Below are positions 8,277 to 15,922 of a DNA stretch of 64,000 nt, piece by piece. Under the pieces are notes generated by a model. The model did no database searches. It worked only from the letters and a program-made list of their open reading frames with translations, and was not told the DNA's origin. A program made the translations under genes and the position numbers. Numbering within the stretch: position 1 is the first letter of the stretch; the number at the start of each line of letters is the position of its first letter. Origin of the DNA: Anaerolineae bacterium (GTDB taxonomy: Bacteria > Chloroflexota > Anaerolineae > Anaerolineales > Villigracilaceae); NCBI GenBank assembly GCA_021324435.1, contig JAJPIZ010000006.1, forward strand, positions 1 to 64,000, given 5' to 3'.

Positions 8277-8311
8277 TTACGGATCACGTAATACGTGATA
8301 CGTAATTTCAA
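8277..8311. repeat. Short palindromic intergenic element
   Basis: Two overlapping palindromes built from TACGTAAT and ATCACGTAATACGTGAT units. A related element (CTGATTACTGGTCACTGATAACTG) follows dgkA at 8691-8721. It belongs to the class of simple palindromic repeats that recur in this window. Confidence 0.6.
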
Positions 8312-8317
8312 TCAGGA

Positions 8318-8707
8318 ATGATAGACTTTATTGCCTCCCGCCTCCAATCCTTCCGCCACGCGTTCCGCGGCTGGTGGTACGTTCTGCGAACCCAGCATAA
8401 CGCCTGGATTCATGCGCTGATCGCGACGATTGTCCTTCTGCTTGGCTTCTGGTTGAAATTGTCCGCCCGCGATTGGGCGGTCATCATCCTGACCATCACG
8501 ATGGTCTTCGCCGCGGAGTTCATCAACACGGCCATCGAAGCCGTCGTGGATTTGGCCAGCCCGACGAAACATCCGCTGGCGAAAGTCGGCAAGGACGTGG
8601 GCGCGGCCGCGGTGCTCATCGCCGCTCTGGCCGCGGTCCTGATCGGTCTATTGATTTTGGGTCCGCCGTTGTGGGAAAAAGTCGCGCCACTGATTACTGG
8701 TCACTGA
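8318..8707 (+). CDS. dgkA: Diacylglycerol/undecaprenol kinase (DgkA family)
   Basis: A 129-residue integral membrane lipid kinase with three TM helices. In bacteria lacking membrane-derived oligosaccharides the likely substrate is undecaprenol, which recycles the cell-wall carrier lipid. The family signature is present: EFINTAIEAVVDL (about 68-80, with the catalytic Glu and Asn) and HPLAKVGKDVGAAAVL (about 87-102). It follows ybeY with a palindromic element between. Confidence 0.93.
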   Translation: MIDFIASRLQSFRHAFRGWWYVLRTQHNAWIHALIATIVLLLGFWLKLSARDWAVIILTITMVFAAEFINTAIEAVVDLASPTKHPLAKVGKDVGAAAVLIAALAAVLIGLLILGPPLWEKVAPLITGH

Positions 8708-8721
8708 TAACTGTTTACTGG
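8691..8721. repeat. Simple palindromic repeat at the dgkA 3' end
   Basis: Built from CTGATTACTGGTCACTGATAACTGTTTACTGG-type units (ACTGATTACTG / CACTGATAACTG). It overlaps the last codons of dgkA (LITGH), so the repeat contributes to the C-terminus of the protein. Confidence 0.5.
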
Positions 8722-8728
8722 AGGTCAT

Positions 8729-9583
8729 ATGACTTTATCGTTTCGTTTCGGCACGGTCGGTGCGCCCATCGGCACGCCCAAGAAACCGGGCGGCTCAGTC
8801 GGCGCGATTCAATTCAGCAGGTCCATCGGCTTGAAAGCCTTCGAGTTGGGCTGGGTGCAATCGGTGCGCGTCTCAGAGGAGACTTGCGCGGCGATCAAGA
8901 AAATGGCTGGCGAAGAAGATGTGGCGGTCAGCGTTCACGCGCCGTACTTCATCAACCTGAACGCAACAAAAGAAGAATGGCCCAAGTCGCGCAAGCGACT
9001 GATGGATGCGGCTCATTATGGAAATTTAGCGGGCGCGACCGACATTATTTTCCATCCCGGCTCATACTTTGAGAATCCGCCCGCCGAGGTGTTGAAGATT
9101 GCCATCCCGCGCCTGAAAGGATGCGTGGACGAACTGCGCAAGAAGGGCAACCCGGTCATCATCCGGCCGGAGACGATGGGAAAATCTGCCATGCTCGGGT
9201 CGTTTGAAGATACGCTCGAAATGTCGAAGCAGATCGAAGGCGTCCTGCCGTGCATGGACTTTGCCCATCTGCACGCGCGTCCCGGCGATGGAACAATGAA
9301 TACCTACGAGGAATGGTCGGCGTTGTTGAAAACGTATGAAAAAACCATTGGAAAGTCCGGGTTGAAGCGGCTTCACATCCACCTTTCTGGAATCGAATAC
9401 GGCCCGAAAGGCGAGAAGAATCATTTGAAACTGGAAGAGGCCGATTTGGATTTGAAAGCCTTGTTCCGCGCTTTGCACGACGCCGGTTGCGCCGGGCGGA
9501 TTCTGTGCGAAAGCCCGATCATGGAAGAGGACGCGCTGAATATGAAGAAGACCTGGATGAAAGTGAGCGGGGAGAAGGAGTGA
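8729..9583 (+). CDS. Endonuclease IV-like TIM-barrel protein (AP endonuclease family 2)
   Basis: A 284-residue protein of the deoxyribonuclease IV / xylose isomerase-like TIM-barrel group. Zinc ligands expected for endonuclease IV are visible: VHAPYFINL (about 71-79), IIFHPGSY (about 108-115), IIRPETMGK (about 140-148; the catalytic Glu), CMDFAHLHAR (about 176-185), LHIHLSG and the terminal LCESPIMEEDALNM. It should cleave DNA 5' to abasic sites. It is a divergent member (RPET rather than LENT), so another zinc-dependent role is possible. The ATG is preceded by GGAGGTCAT, a good ribosome binding site. Confidence 0.85.
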   Translation: MTLSFRFGTVGAPIGTPKKPGGSVGAIQFSRSIGLKAFELGWVQSVRVSEETCAAIKKMAGEEDVAVSVHAPYFINLNATKEEWPKSRKRLMDAAHYGNLAGATDIIFHPGSYFENPPAEVLKIAIPRLKGCVDELRKKGNPVIIRPETMGKSAMLGSFEDTLEMSKQIEGVLPCMDFAHLHARPGDGTMNTYEEWSALLKTYEKTIGKSGLKRLHIHLSGIEYGPKGEKNHLKLEEADLDLKALFRALHDAGCAGRILCESPIMEEDALNMKKTWMKVSGEKE

Positions 9584-9607
9584 GAAGAAAAAAAGAGAGT
9601 CGCTCGG

Positions 9608-9898
9608 TTACGCAACCCAGTTATCGTACTCCTTATGCCGTTGCAGGTAGGCTTCCATGAACTCACAGCGCGGCACAGCCTTGAGCGATTTTGACTTGAC
9701 GTACTCCATGGCAGTGAATCCCAGCCGCATGGCGATGCCTTGTCCCTCGAACTCCGGGGGCACTTCGGTGTGATAAAAGACGAGCGCATTGCCCATCTTC
9801 TTGTATTGCAGGAGCGCGACTTGATCTCCGATATGAATTTCGAATTGTTCGTCCTTCGTATTATGTTTGACGGTTAATTCTTGGGGGTTGATCTTCAT
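9608..9898 (-). CDS. Small GNAT-type N-acetyltransferase (YjdJ-like)
   Basis: A 96-residue single-domain acetyltransferase-like protein. The C-terminal half has the acetyl-CoA-binding pattern PPEFEGQGIAMRLGFTAMEYV and the family ending PRCEFMEAYLQRHKEY. The ORF track extends to 9961, but AGGAGAAAAAA immediately before the ATG at 9898 fixes the start. The natural substrate of this short GNAT group is not known. Confidence 0.8.
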   Translation of the reverse strand: MKINPQELTVKHNTKDEQFEIHIGDQVALLQYKKMGNALVFYHTEVPPEFEGQGIAMRLGFTAMEYVKSKSLKAVPRCEFMEAYLQRHKEYDNWVA

Positions 9899-9942
9899 TT
9901 TTTTCTCCTGATGTTTCTGGATCTGTATGCAAATTCGTCTCA

Positions 9943-10036
9943 TGTCATTCTGAGCGACCAACGGGAGCGAAGAATCTCGTTTTTTTCGTTCAAAATTTGA
10001 GATTCTTCATCGCTTCGCTCCTCAGAATGACACATG
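9943..10036. repeat. Dispersed palindrome, 'gtcattctgagcgaagcgaagaatct' family
   Basis: ATGTCATTCTGAGCGACC...GAAGAATCTCG is mirrored by GAGATTCTTCATCGCTTCGCTCC...TCAGAATGACAC around a T-rich loop. A second copy is at 45889-45975. The hairpin lies between two minus-strand genes. Confidence 0.75.
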
Positions 10037-10079
10037 AAATTGATTTTGCATACACACTCTAAGCTTAGAATCGAATCGT

Positions 10080-10541
10080 TTATCCCCACAATGCCGGTTT
10101 GACCACCATCAGAAACACGATGATGACGACGATCACAGCCAGAGCGATTCCAAGTTGGGCGCTGCGCTTCGCCACGGACCGATAAGCGGGCGAATCAAAA
10201 CCGTCTTTATCCAGCGTCTGAATTTGACGTTTGAGCGTGGGCGTGTATCCCAGCGCGGCGATCAGGCCCATGACTATGTACAATACAAGGCCGCTCAACA
10301 GCCACGGCGTGCCGAGAATTGGAATCGGCGCGATGAAGGCCATGATCAGGCCGGTGAGCAGAAGCAGGCCGTAACACGGATTGGCAACGCGGTCGTCAAT
10401 CAGTTTGATGTTGCGCAGGACGAACGGCAGCACGCTCCGCTCGCGCGAGGCGCGTGCAATCCAGATTCCATAGGTCACGTTCGCGCCGACCGCGACGATG
10501 GCTGAAAGAATGTGCAACCATTTTACGAGTAAGAAAAACAT
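10080..10541 (-). CDS. DUF2269 family integral membrane protein
   Basis: A 153-residue membrane protein with four TM helices (about 5-25, 52-70, 78-98 and 127-147). The N-terminal VKWLHILSAIVAVGANVTYGIW has the His-containing first helix typical of DUF2269; the family has no firmly assigned function. GAGGAGAGAGTT before the ATG gives a clear ribosome binding site. Just upstream on the minus strand is the attC-like site A. Confidence 0.72.
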   Translation of the reverse strand: MFFLLVKWLHILSAIVAVGANVTYGIWIARASRERSVLPFVLRNIKLIDDRVANPCYGLLLLTGLIMAFIAPIPILGTPWLLSGLVLYIVMGLIAALGYTPTLKRQIQTLDKDGFDSPAYRSVAKRSAQLGIALAVIVVIIVFLMVVKPALWG

Positions 10542-10595
10542 AACTCTCTCCTCTTTGAGTTGGGAGTTTGGGCGGACTCTCTGTTTCTGATTTTA

Positions 10596-10725
10596 ACTCA
10601 ACGGTGTGCGTTACCCGCTGGTGGGCGAGACGAGACAACGCCATTTTATCGGAACCAACTTCAAGCCACGCAAAGTGCTTGAAAACGCGCAGACTCCCAC
10701 TTGTCGGCTGCACGCTGTGTTGGGC
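10596..10725 (-). repeat. attC-like recombination site A
   Basis: On the minus strand the site opens with R'' GCCCAAC (10725-10719) and closes with R' GTTGAGT (10602-10596), fitting the RYYYAAC / GTTRRRY core pair. Inside, GCGTGCAGCCGACAAGTGGG pairs imperfectly with the GTGCGTTACCCGCTGGTGGG segment, giving the L boxes of an attC hairpin. It begins 12 bp after the stop of the PIN-like gene, as expected for a cassette attC. It shares GCTGCACGCTGTGTTGGGC (plus-strand reading) with site B. Confidence 0.68.
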
Positions 10726-10737
10726 AGAACCTATTGC

Positions 10738-11538
10738 CTAAAGTGAACGAGCGAATTTTATAGTTTTTACCGAGGTGTTTACCATAATATCACGTTCACG
10801 TTTTAGTTGGTTGAGAATATTTGACATAGAATTTTCTGTCACTACTTCTCGACAATACGGAAAATAGAAAACTTGGTGAATATCTCCAACATCTGATGGC
10901 GCTGGTGCAATTCCTTTCAAAATATACCTGTAATACACATACGCCGCTAACACATATGCACCACAAAAATAGTTAACCTTCAGTGAGGTTGGGTTGTCAC
11001 GAAATGTTTTTAGAAATCCTTCATTTACTTTCCGAAGTTCGCCAATTACAACACCAAAATTATGAAGCATGAAGTCAGTTTCTATTTTTTCAGATGCCGA
11101 AGGTAACGTGCTGGGAAGCCATGAAAATAGATCCATGTATTTAGGCTTCATGTCGTTCATCGAGTCCCATAAAACTTCTGCGTTAATGCTGTCCAGTAAA
11201 AGTTGAAAACCGAAATTTCCTAAATGATTTCCAATTATTTTATTGATGGACGGTTCATGAAACAAGTTGATTCTTGCCGAAGAAGGATAATTGGCTATCT
11301 CTTCTTCCAATATTTTCATCGAGCCTTTTGTGAAAGATGACGGAATCGATGAGAGCAATCTTGTCAGACCGTCATGGTATCTTGGTATCTTCTTGAACTC
11401 AATAAACTGTATTGGAGAAAAAACTAAACGATAATTGTTTTCCTGAAGATATTTCTTCAGGCTTTCCCACTTGCTAGGATGTTCTACGAGAAATCGCAAA
11501 ATGTTTGTATCGCAGAAAAACGCTTCTTCATTATCCAT
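10738..11538 (-). CDS. PIN-like domain protein, cassette-borne
   Basis: A 266-residue protein with an N-terminal FFCDTNILRFLVEHPSKW segment typical of PIN-like nucleases: an acidic residue after a beta strand, then an Asn. LQENNYRLVFSPIQFIEF follows as the second strand/helix with a conserved Glu. The remaining 200 residues are not recognisable. PIN domains are usually metal-dependent RNases, and many are toxins, but no antitoxin gene is adjacent and the function is open. The ORF track start (11577) lies inside attC site B; the ATG at 11538 (MDNEEAFF) is more sensible. The gene is AT-rich against the window and stops 12 bp before site A. Confidence 0.7.
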   Translation of the reverse strand: MDNEEAFFCDTNILRFLVEHPSKWESLKKYLQENNYRLVFSPIQFIEFKKIPRYHDGLTRLLSSIPSSFTKGSMKILEEEIANYPSSARINLFHEPSINKIIGNHLGNFGFQLLLDSINAEVLWDSMNDMKPKYMDLFSWLPSTLPSASEKIETDFMLHNFGVVIGELRKVNEGFLKTFRDNPTSLKVNYFCGAYVLAAYVYYRYILKGIAPAPSDVGDIHQVFYFPYCREVVTENSMSNILNQLKRERDIMVNTSVKTIKFARSL

Positions 11539-11571
11539 TTTCTTTTTTAGTACGGAGATTATCTTTGTTCT

Positions 11572-11695
11572 GCCCAACGGTTTGCGTTAGCGGCGGCTGG
11601 GGAGAACAAGGCTTGGAAACGGAAAACTGCCCAAGTCCGGAACCAGCCTCCAAAACGCGCCGAGTCCCAGCCGTCCGCTGCACGCTGTGTTGGGC
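11572..11695 (-). repeat. attC-like recombination site B
   Basis: Perfect outer core pair GCCCAAC / GTTGGGC (either strand). Inner boxes CGTGCAGCGGACGGCTGGG and CCCAGCCGCCGCTAACGC (minus strand) pair with extrahelical bases, the structural mark of attC. It bounds the 5' side of the PIN-like cassette. The central part contains GGCTGG/CCAGCC and CTTGGGCAG segments that extend the hairpin. Confidence 0.68.
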
Positions 11696-12003
11696 GCAGG
11701 TTGACTGGATAAGCAAGACTCCATTGACCTGCCTTCACGAAGCATTTGCGGCGCAGATAAGACCACTACATTTTACAACCGCTGAGTAGCGCCGCAAGTG
11801 CGGGTGAGCAAACGACATGCCCTGCCACAAGCACACGCCGCGTTGGTTGCGGGGTGTGCGCCACGGACAGGAATGATTCCTCGCCGATCAATCTATACCA
11901 CAACGCGATCGTGTCGTTGAACTCGAATGACAACAAAACTCAAAAATATTCCTGCGCCCAACTAGTGTTTATACGGCCAGCGTCCGCATAACGGCTTTTA
12001 GGC
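11696..12003 (-). other. Gene-free segment with a possible third attC-like site
   Basis: This 300-bp stretch holds no convincing gene. At 11951-11962 CCTGCGCCCAAC is the exact reverse complement of GTTGGGCGCAGG at 11689-11700, giving a 12-bp inverted pair. A compact imperfect hairpin at 11956-12003 (GCCCAAC...TTAGGC, with TATACGG/CCGCATAA inside) resembles a short attC. If real, 11696-11955 would be an ORF-less cassette. The evidence for this third site is weaker than for A and B. Confidence 0.35.
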
Positions 12004-12044
12004 GGCGGAAGATTGATAAAATCTGTATGGATTATATTACGCTG

Positions 12045-12182
12045 TCAAGCCTTTGGCCTGTACTCGAACCTGAACCCCTCGATCACCACATACGGCTGAT
12101 ATTCGCCGTAACTCACGGTCCTCACGCGGCGGGCGATTTCGTCCTTGCTCATATTGGGCGTGATTCGGAACAGTTCGTTGAA
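12045..12182 (-). pseudogene. C-terminal relic of an unrecognised protein
   Basis: A 45-codon open stretch reads FNELFRITPNMSKDEIARR, then SYGEYQPYVVIEGFRFEYRP and a stop. It has normal protein-like composition and codon use but is cut off upstream by an in-frame TAG, with no start except an internal ATG. It looks like the 3' end of a gene truncated by the rearrangement that brought in the attC-like patch. The family is not recognised. Confidence 0.45.
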
Positions 12183-12210
12183 CTATTTGCTCTGATAAAT
12201 TGAACATCTC

Positions 12211-12873
12211 CTACAAATATTTTTCTCCGGCCACACGCTGTCGTTGTATTTTGGCGGGAGATCCAAATGCAACAACGTTATCAGGAATATTATTAAGGAC
12301 AATCGAACCTGCCCCGATAACCGTGTGTGTGCCTATCCTGACGTTGTGAATGACCTTCGCTCCCAGAGAGAGGACACTGTAGTTGCCGATTGTCACATCT
12401 CCGCCGGTGATTGCCCCCGGAGCGACTGTCACAAAGTCGCCGATCTGATTGTCGTGGTCAATCGACGCGCTGGTGTTGATAATACAATGTTTTCCAATCT
12501 TTGAATCACTATTGATGATCGCCCCGGCCATAACGACTGTACCCCCGCCTATGGACACTCCTCTGGCAATCTGCGCCGACGGGTGGATGGCTGTGATAAA
12601 TTGAAGGTCGGGAAGCGCCTCGATCATCGCGGATGCCACTTGTGCCCTGACCCAGTTATCCCCGATTGCCACAATGACTCCAACCACTGACTTGGACCTG
12701 GAAATTTCCGGTAATTCTTTTCGCGTGCCGAGGATAGAATAACCAAAGCATACTGTCCCTTTTGGTTTCAAGTCGTCAATAAGCCCTGCGATATCATACT
12801 GACCTTGTTTCTCAACGATGTCAATGATCGTTTTCGCGTGGCCGGATGAACCAATGATGAGGATGTTTTGCAA
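12211..12873 (-). CDS. Sugar O-acyltransferase, NeuD/PglD family
   Basis: A 220-residue acyltransferase. The N-terminal third is a Rossmann-like fold (NILIIGSSGHAKTIIDIVE) and the C-terminal two thirds form a left-handed beta helix of hexapeptide repeats (from about residue 95: IARGVSIGGGTVVMAGAIIN). The catalytic His lies in NTSASIDHDNQIGDF. Such enzymes acetylate amino-sugars or sialic acids for surface glycans with acetyl-CoA. No other glycan genes are nearby, so the target is unknown. It is lower in GC than the genes to its right. Confidence 0.85.
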   Translation of the reverse strand: MQNILIIGSSGHAKTIIDIVEKQGQYDIAGLIDDLKPKGTVCFGYSILGTRKELPEISRSKSVVGVIVAIGDNWVRAQVASAMIEALPDLQFITAIHPSAQIARGVSIGGGTVVMAGAIINSDSKIGKHCIINTSASIDHDNQIGDFVTVAPGAITGGDVTIGNYSVLSLGAKVIHNVRIGTHTVIGAGSIVLNNIPDNVVAFGSPAKIQRQRVAGEKYL

Positions 12874-12935
12874 GGGAAAAGCCTGCCTTCTGCATATCCC
12901 CGAAAAGGGGGGAGCCGATGAGGGAGTAAAAGCAA

Positions 12936-13502
12936 TTATAAGCGCACGGCAAGGCCAAAGTCGGAGGGAAGAAGCGAATACATCACCGCGTCGTGGACGC
13001 GCGCGCCGACCACCATCCGGTTATGCAAAATCCCCTCGCGATGCGCGCCGATCTTGTCCGCGACCTTTTGACTGGCTTCGTTTTCCACAGCGACGACAAT
13101 TTCCACGCGAATCAATTTCAATCGTTCGAACGCGAAGCGCGCCGCGAGGCGGGTGGCGCGCCCGGCATAGCCGTGTCCGCGTTGCGTGCTTCGAATCCAA
13201 TAGCCGAGGTTGCAGAAATGATAGAGCGGATGAATCTGGCTGAGACTCAATCCGCCGAGGAAGGTCTGGGTTTGCGCCTCGGTGATCGCAAAACCGTAAT
13301 AACTGCCCTCGTTCCAGCGCGCCTGCGCCAGCGTGATCCAGTCGCGCGTTTCCCTTTTTTGATAATTGTCATGCGCCCATGACATCCACGGCTTGAGTTC
13401 GGCAAGCGATTCGCAGACCGCATCGTACATGGATGTGACATCGTCTGCGCGCAGAGGCCGCAGAACAATGACGCCGTCGCTGGAGACTGTGGAGGAAAAC
13501 AT
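12936..13502 (-). CDS. GNAT acetyltransferase, RimJ/RimL type
   Basis: A 188-residue acetyltransferase of the ribosomal-protein/RimJ-RimL type. The sequence shows the N-terminal LRPLRADDVTSMYDAV, FLGGLSLSQIHPLYHFCNLGYWI, acetyl-CoA-binding QRGHGYAGRATRLAARFAF and the C-terminal VENEASQKVADKIGAHREGI pattern. It would acetylate a protein N-terminus or a small amine; the substrate is not predictable. The track start at 13574 adds 24 unusual residues, and the ATG at 13502 fits family length better, though neither has a clear ribosome binding site. Confidence 0.82.
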   Translation of the reverse strand: MFSSTVSSDGVIVLRPLRADDVTSMYDAVCESLAELKPWMSWAHDNYQKRETRDWITLAQARWNEGSYYGFAITEAQTQTFLGGLSLSQIHPLYHFCNLGYWIRSTQRGHGYAGRATRLAARFAFERLKLIRVEIVVAVENEASQKVADKIGAHREGILHNRMVVGARVHDAVMYSLLPSDFGLAVRL

Positions 13503-13553
13503 TAGCCGCGTGCTGATTTTTGGTTCGGTCGTGACAGTGAGTGGTCGTCCTGT

Positions 13554-13582
13554 GAAAAAGAAAACCTGCGCCAAGCGCAGGT
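13554..13582 (-). terminator. Intrinsic terminator of the LuxR-type regulator gene
   Basis: On the minus strand ACCTGCG-CTTGG-CGCAGGT is followed by TTTCTTTTTC, directly after the regulator's stop codon. Confidence 0.75.
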
Positions 13583-13589
13583 CGAATGC

Positions 13590-14249
13590 TTAGACGGAAA
13601 TATATTCCCGCAGATTATGCTCCACCGCGTACGCGGCCGCCTCAGCGCGATTGTTCACGCCCAATTTGGAAAGGATGCTCGAAACATAATTTCGCACCGT
13701 CCCCTCGCCGAGGAAAAGCGACTTGGCGATTTCGCGATTGGTCTTGCCTTCCGAGACCAATAACAGCACATGTTTTTCCTGTTGACTCAGATGAGCGAAC
13801 GCCGACGCTTCTTCTTCCTTGACCGCGCGACGGACTTCCTGAAACACGCGCTGAGTCACCGCCGGGTCCAAAAGCGCCTCGCCGCGGCTGACTGCCTCGA
13901 GCGCCTTGACCAAGTCATCGCTTCCGATCTGTTTCAAAATATATCCCGAAGCGCCGGCGCGGATGGCCGAGAACAACATTTCATCTTCGGCGTAGGATGT
14001 CAACATGATGACCTTCGTGCCGGGGAACTTCGTGACGATCTCTTCGCAGGCCTCAATGCCCGACGTGCCCGGCAGGCGGATGTCCATGATGACGACCTCG
14101 GGCTTGAGCGACGCGACCTGCTCGAGGGCCTCGCGCGCCGATCCCGCCTCGCCCACGACATCGAACTGGGGATGTCGTTCCAACAGCGACTTCAGGCCCA
14201 GACGAACTACCTCGTGATCGTCCACCAATATGATTCTTTGTTTTGCCAT
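13590..14249 (-). CDS. NarL/FixJ family response regulator (DevR-like)
   Basis: A 219-residue two-component response regulator. The receiver domain (1-120) has acidic IILVDDHE, the phospho-acceptor Asp in [10 protein letters not shown] (about 54), Thr/Ser in VIMLTSY (about 83) and the Lys in YILKQIG (about 105). The LuxR-type helix-turn-helix follows (about 150-210: [33 protein letters not shown]), similar in layout to DevR/DosR. The track start at 14312 adds 21 residues; GGAGGA upstream favours the ATG at 14249. No histidine kinase lies in the window, so the partner is unknown. A terminator follows at 13554. Confidence 0.9.
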   Translation of the reverse strand: MAKQRIILVDDHEVVRLGLKSLLERHPQFDVVGEAGSAREALEQVASLKPEVVIMDIRLPGTSGIEACEEIVTKFPGTKVIMLTSYAEDEMLFSAIRAGASGYILKQIGSDDLVKALEAVSRGEALLDPAVTQRVFQEVRRAVKEEEASAFAHLSQQEKHVLLLVSEGKTNREIAKSLFLGEGTVRNYVSSILSKLGVNNRAEAAAYAVEHNLREYISV

Positions 14250-14326
14250 GGGGAATATTTTCCTCCGAAATATCTGCAAAAGCAGTATAGTCGAGAGAGG
14301 AATGTCTGACAAGGGCGGTTAAACGA

Positions 14327-14354
14327 GCAAGGGCGAGGTATGCCTCGCCCTTGC
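14327..14354 (-). terminator. Strong hairpin after hsp20
   Basis: GCAAGGGCGAGG-TATG-CCTCGCCCTTGC is a perfect 12-bp stem located just past the hsp20 stop on the minus strand. The T-tract is short (TCGTTT), so its strength as an intrinsic terminator is uncertain. Confidence 0.6.
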
Positions 14355-14371
14355 AATCGCATTGGATTTTG

Positions 14372-14812
14372 TTATTTGGCCTTGACGGTGATTGTCTTGG
14401 GTTTGACCTCTTCGGCTTTGGGTAGCGTCACGGTCAGCATACCGTCTTCGAATTCCGCCTTGGCTTTGTCGGAGACCACCGCGATGGGCAACATCACACT
14501 GCGTTCGAAGGCACCCCAGTGCTGTTCGCGGATGTGATAGTTCTTATCCTTGGTCTCGCTCTTTTCCTTCCTCTCGCCTTTGATGGTCAGCAGGTCGCCG
14601 GTCACATTGATCTGCACTTCGTCGGCCTTTATGCCGGGCAGGGCAACCTTCACGACCACCTCGTCATCGGTTTGATACATGTCGATGGCCGGACCGCGCC
14701 AGCCGTCGGTCAGACCGAATGGGCGGGTAAAGGCATCATCGAAGAGACGATCCATGGCCTCGCGCAGAGTCACCATCTCGCGCATCGGCTCCCAACGAAT
14801 TAGATTGGACAT
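14372..14812 (-). CDS. Hsp20/alpha-crystallin small heat shock protein
   Basis: A 146-residue ATP-independent holdase chaperone that binds unfolding proteins. The alpha-crystallin domain spans about 40-135: VVVKVALPGIKADEVQINV, LLTIKGERKEK, and the ending EFEDGMLTVTLPKAEE with the GxLxVxLPK signature. The C-terminal KPKTITVK gives the short I-x-I/V-type motif used in oligomer assembly. AGGAGGTTGCT before the ATG is a near-perfect ribosome binding site, one of the strongest in the window, which suggests high expression. Confidence 0.95.
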   Translation of the reverse strand: MSNLIRWEPMREMVTLREAMDRLFDDAFTRPFGLTDGWRGPAIDMYQTDDEVVVKVALPGIKADEVQINVTGDLLTIKGERKEKSETKDKNYHIREQHWGAFERSVMLPIAVVSDKAKAEFEDGMLTVTLPKAEEVKPKTITVKAK

Positions 14813-14899
14813 AGCAACCTCCTTCTAAATAGTTGGATTGATGCCCTTAATATAAAAAGCCTGCGTTAGAAAAACGTAGGCCTTGCATAAAAGATCCAT

Positions 14900-14934
14900 T
14901 AAAAACTGCAAGGGCACAGCGACGCTGTGCCCTT
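14900..14934 (-). terminator. Terminator of the kinase/FHA/OmpR operon
   Basis: AAGGGCACAG-CGACG-CTGTGCCCTT lies just after the OmpR-type regulator stop. On the minus strand it is followed by GCAGTTTTTAA. Confidence 0.7.
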
Positions 14935-14939
14935 ATATG

Positions 14940-15659
14940 TTATTTGGCTTTCTCTCGCCGGAAATCCACAAATCGGTATCCCACGCCGCGTTCGGTGAGA
15001 ATATATTTCGGGTCGGCAGGGTCCTTCTCCAATTTCTGGCGCAGGTAGTTGATGTAGAGCCGGACGTAATGCGGTTCGTCGCGGTATTCGTAGCCCCAGA
15101 CTTTTTGCAATAGCTGGTCATGTGAAACGACCCAGCCCGCGTTCTGCACGAGATGGAAGAGCAGGCGATATTCCGTGGGTCGCAATTTGACCAGTTTGCC
15201 CTCCAGCCAGATTTCACGGCGGTCGAAGTCAATTTTCAGGCGGTCGTCTATTTCCATTAATCCGTGCATCGAGCCGCTGGCGGACTCTGTGCGGCGCAAG
15301 ACTGCTTTGACGCGGCTGACCAGTTCGCGGGGACTGAACGGCTTGGTGATGTAATCATCCGCTCCCAGTTCCAGGCCGCGGACGCGGTCATCTTCCTCGC
15401 CTTTGGCGGTCAGCATGATAACCGGGACACTGCTCACTTCGCGAATCGTTTCCAACACTTCGAAGCCGTCAATATCGGGCATCATCACGTCGAGCAGAAC
15501 AAGATCGGGCGTATCGCGCAGTTTATCAATGGCTTGTTTGCCGTTAAAGGCTTCCATCACCTGAAAGCCGTCGTGCTCCAGGTTCATGCGGATGAAGCGC
15601 ACCATGCGTTCCTCATCGTCCACGATGAGGATGCGTCGTCGGTCGAACTCTTCGGTCAT
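14940..15659 (-). CDS. OmpR/PhoB family response regulator
   Basis: A 239-residue response regulator, last gene of the six-gene signalling operon. The receiver domain (1-125) shows [23 protein letters not shown] (phospho-acceptor Asp about 55), [10 protein letters not shown] and [15 protein letters not shown]. The winged-helix DNA-binding domain (about 140-235) has the family pattern [25 protein letters not shown] and [11 protein letters not shown]. It starts 1 bp after the preceding stop, so co-translation is likely. No histidine kinase is in the operon. Input could come from an unlinked kinase or from Ser/Thr phosphorylation by the operon's own kinase; the second idea is inference only. Confidence 0.92.
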   Translation of the reverse strand: MTEEFDRRRILIVDDEERMVRFIRMNLEHDGFQVMEAFNGKQAIDKLRDTPDLVLLDVMMPDIDGFEVLETIREVSSVPVIMLTAKGEEDDRVRGLELGADDYITKPFSPRELVSRVKAVLRRTESASGSMHGLMEIDDRLKIDFDRREIWLEGKLVKLRPTEYRLLFHLVQNAGWVVSHDQLLQKVWGYEYRDEPHYVRLYINYLRQKLEKDPADPKYILTERGVGYRFVDFRREKAK

Positions 15660-15660
15660 G

Positions 15661-15903
15661 TCACTCCCTCACAAAGCCGATGATCTTTTCTTCCTCTTCG
15701 CTGGCCAGCACTTCGATCAAGGTCAATTTTTCGATGGGCCAGATCACCTTCACTACATTGTGTTCGAGATAATGCAGGTCTTTTCCGTCACGCTGGCGCG
15801 GATTGCTGAGGGTAATGATCGTGTCGGAGGGTTTGGGTAGTTCCTCGACTTCGCCGACGACCGGCACATCTCCGCTAAGATGCAAAATCACAGTGTAAGC
15901 CAT
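15661..15903 (-). CDS. Small 80-residue protein of the signalling operon
   Basis: Not recognised. It starts [25 protein letters not shown] and is predicted as a compact beta-rich domain with a central [25 protein letters not shown] and an acidic [10 protein letters not shown] tail. The track start at 16023 is wrong: AAAGGAACGTT precedes the ATG at 15903. It lies between the FHA gene (19 bp) and the OmpR regulator gene (1 bp), so it belongs to the operon and may be an adaptor. No signal peptide or membrane segment. Confidence 0.75.
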   Translation of the reverse strand: MAYTVILHLSGDVPVVGEVEELPKPSDTIITLSNPRQRDGKDLHYLEHNVVKVIWPIEKLTLIEVLASEEEEKIIGFVRE

Positions 15904-15922
15904 AACGTTCCTTTCTATAATT

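Larger units (their letters stand above)
10596..11695 (-). mobile_element. Integron-type gene cassette region (no integrase in window)
   Basis: Two attC-like sites in the same orientation, 970 bp apart (R' to R'), flank one AT-rich ORF of 267 codons that nearly fills the interval. The ORF points toward site A, as in ordinary integron cassettes. No integrase gene lies in the window, so this would be a cluster of attC sites lacking an integrase. The ORF's base composition is visibly lower in GC than its neighbours. Confidence 0.62.
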
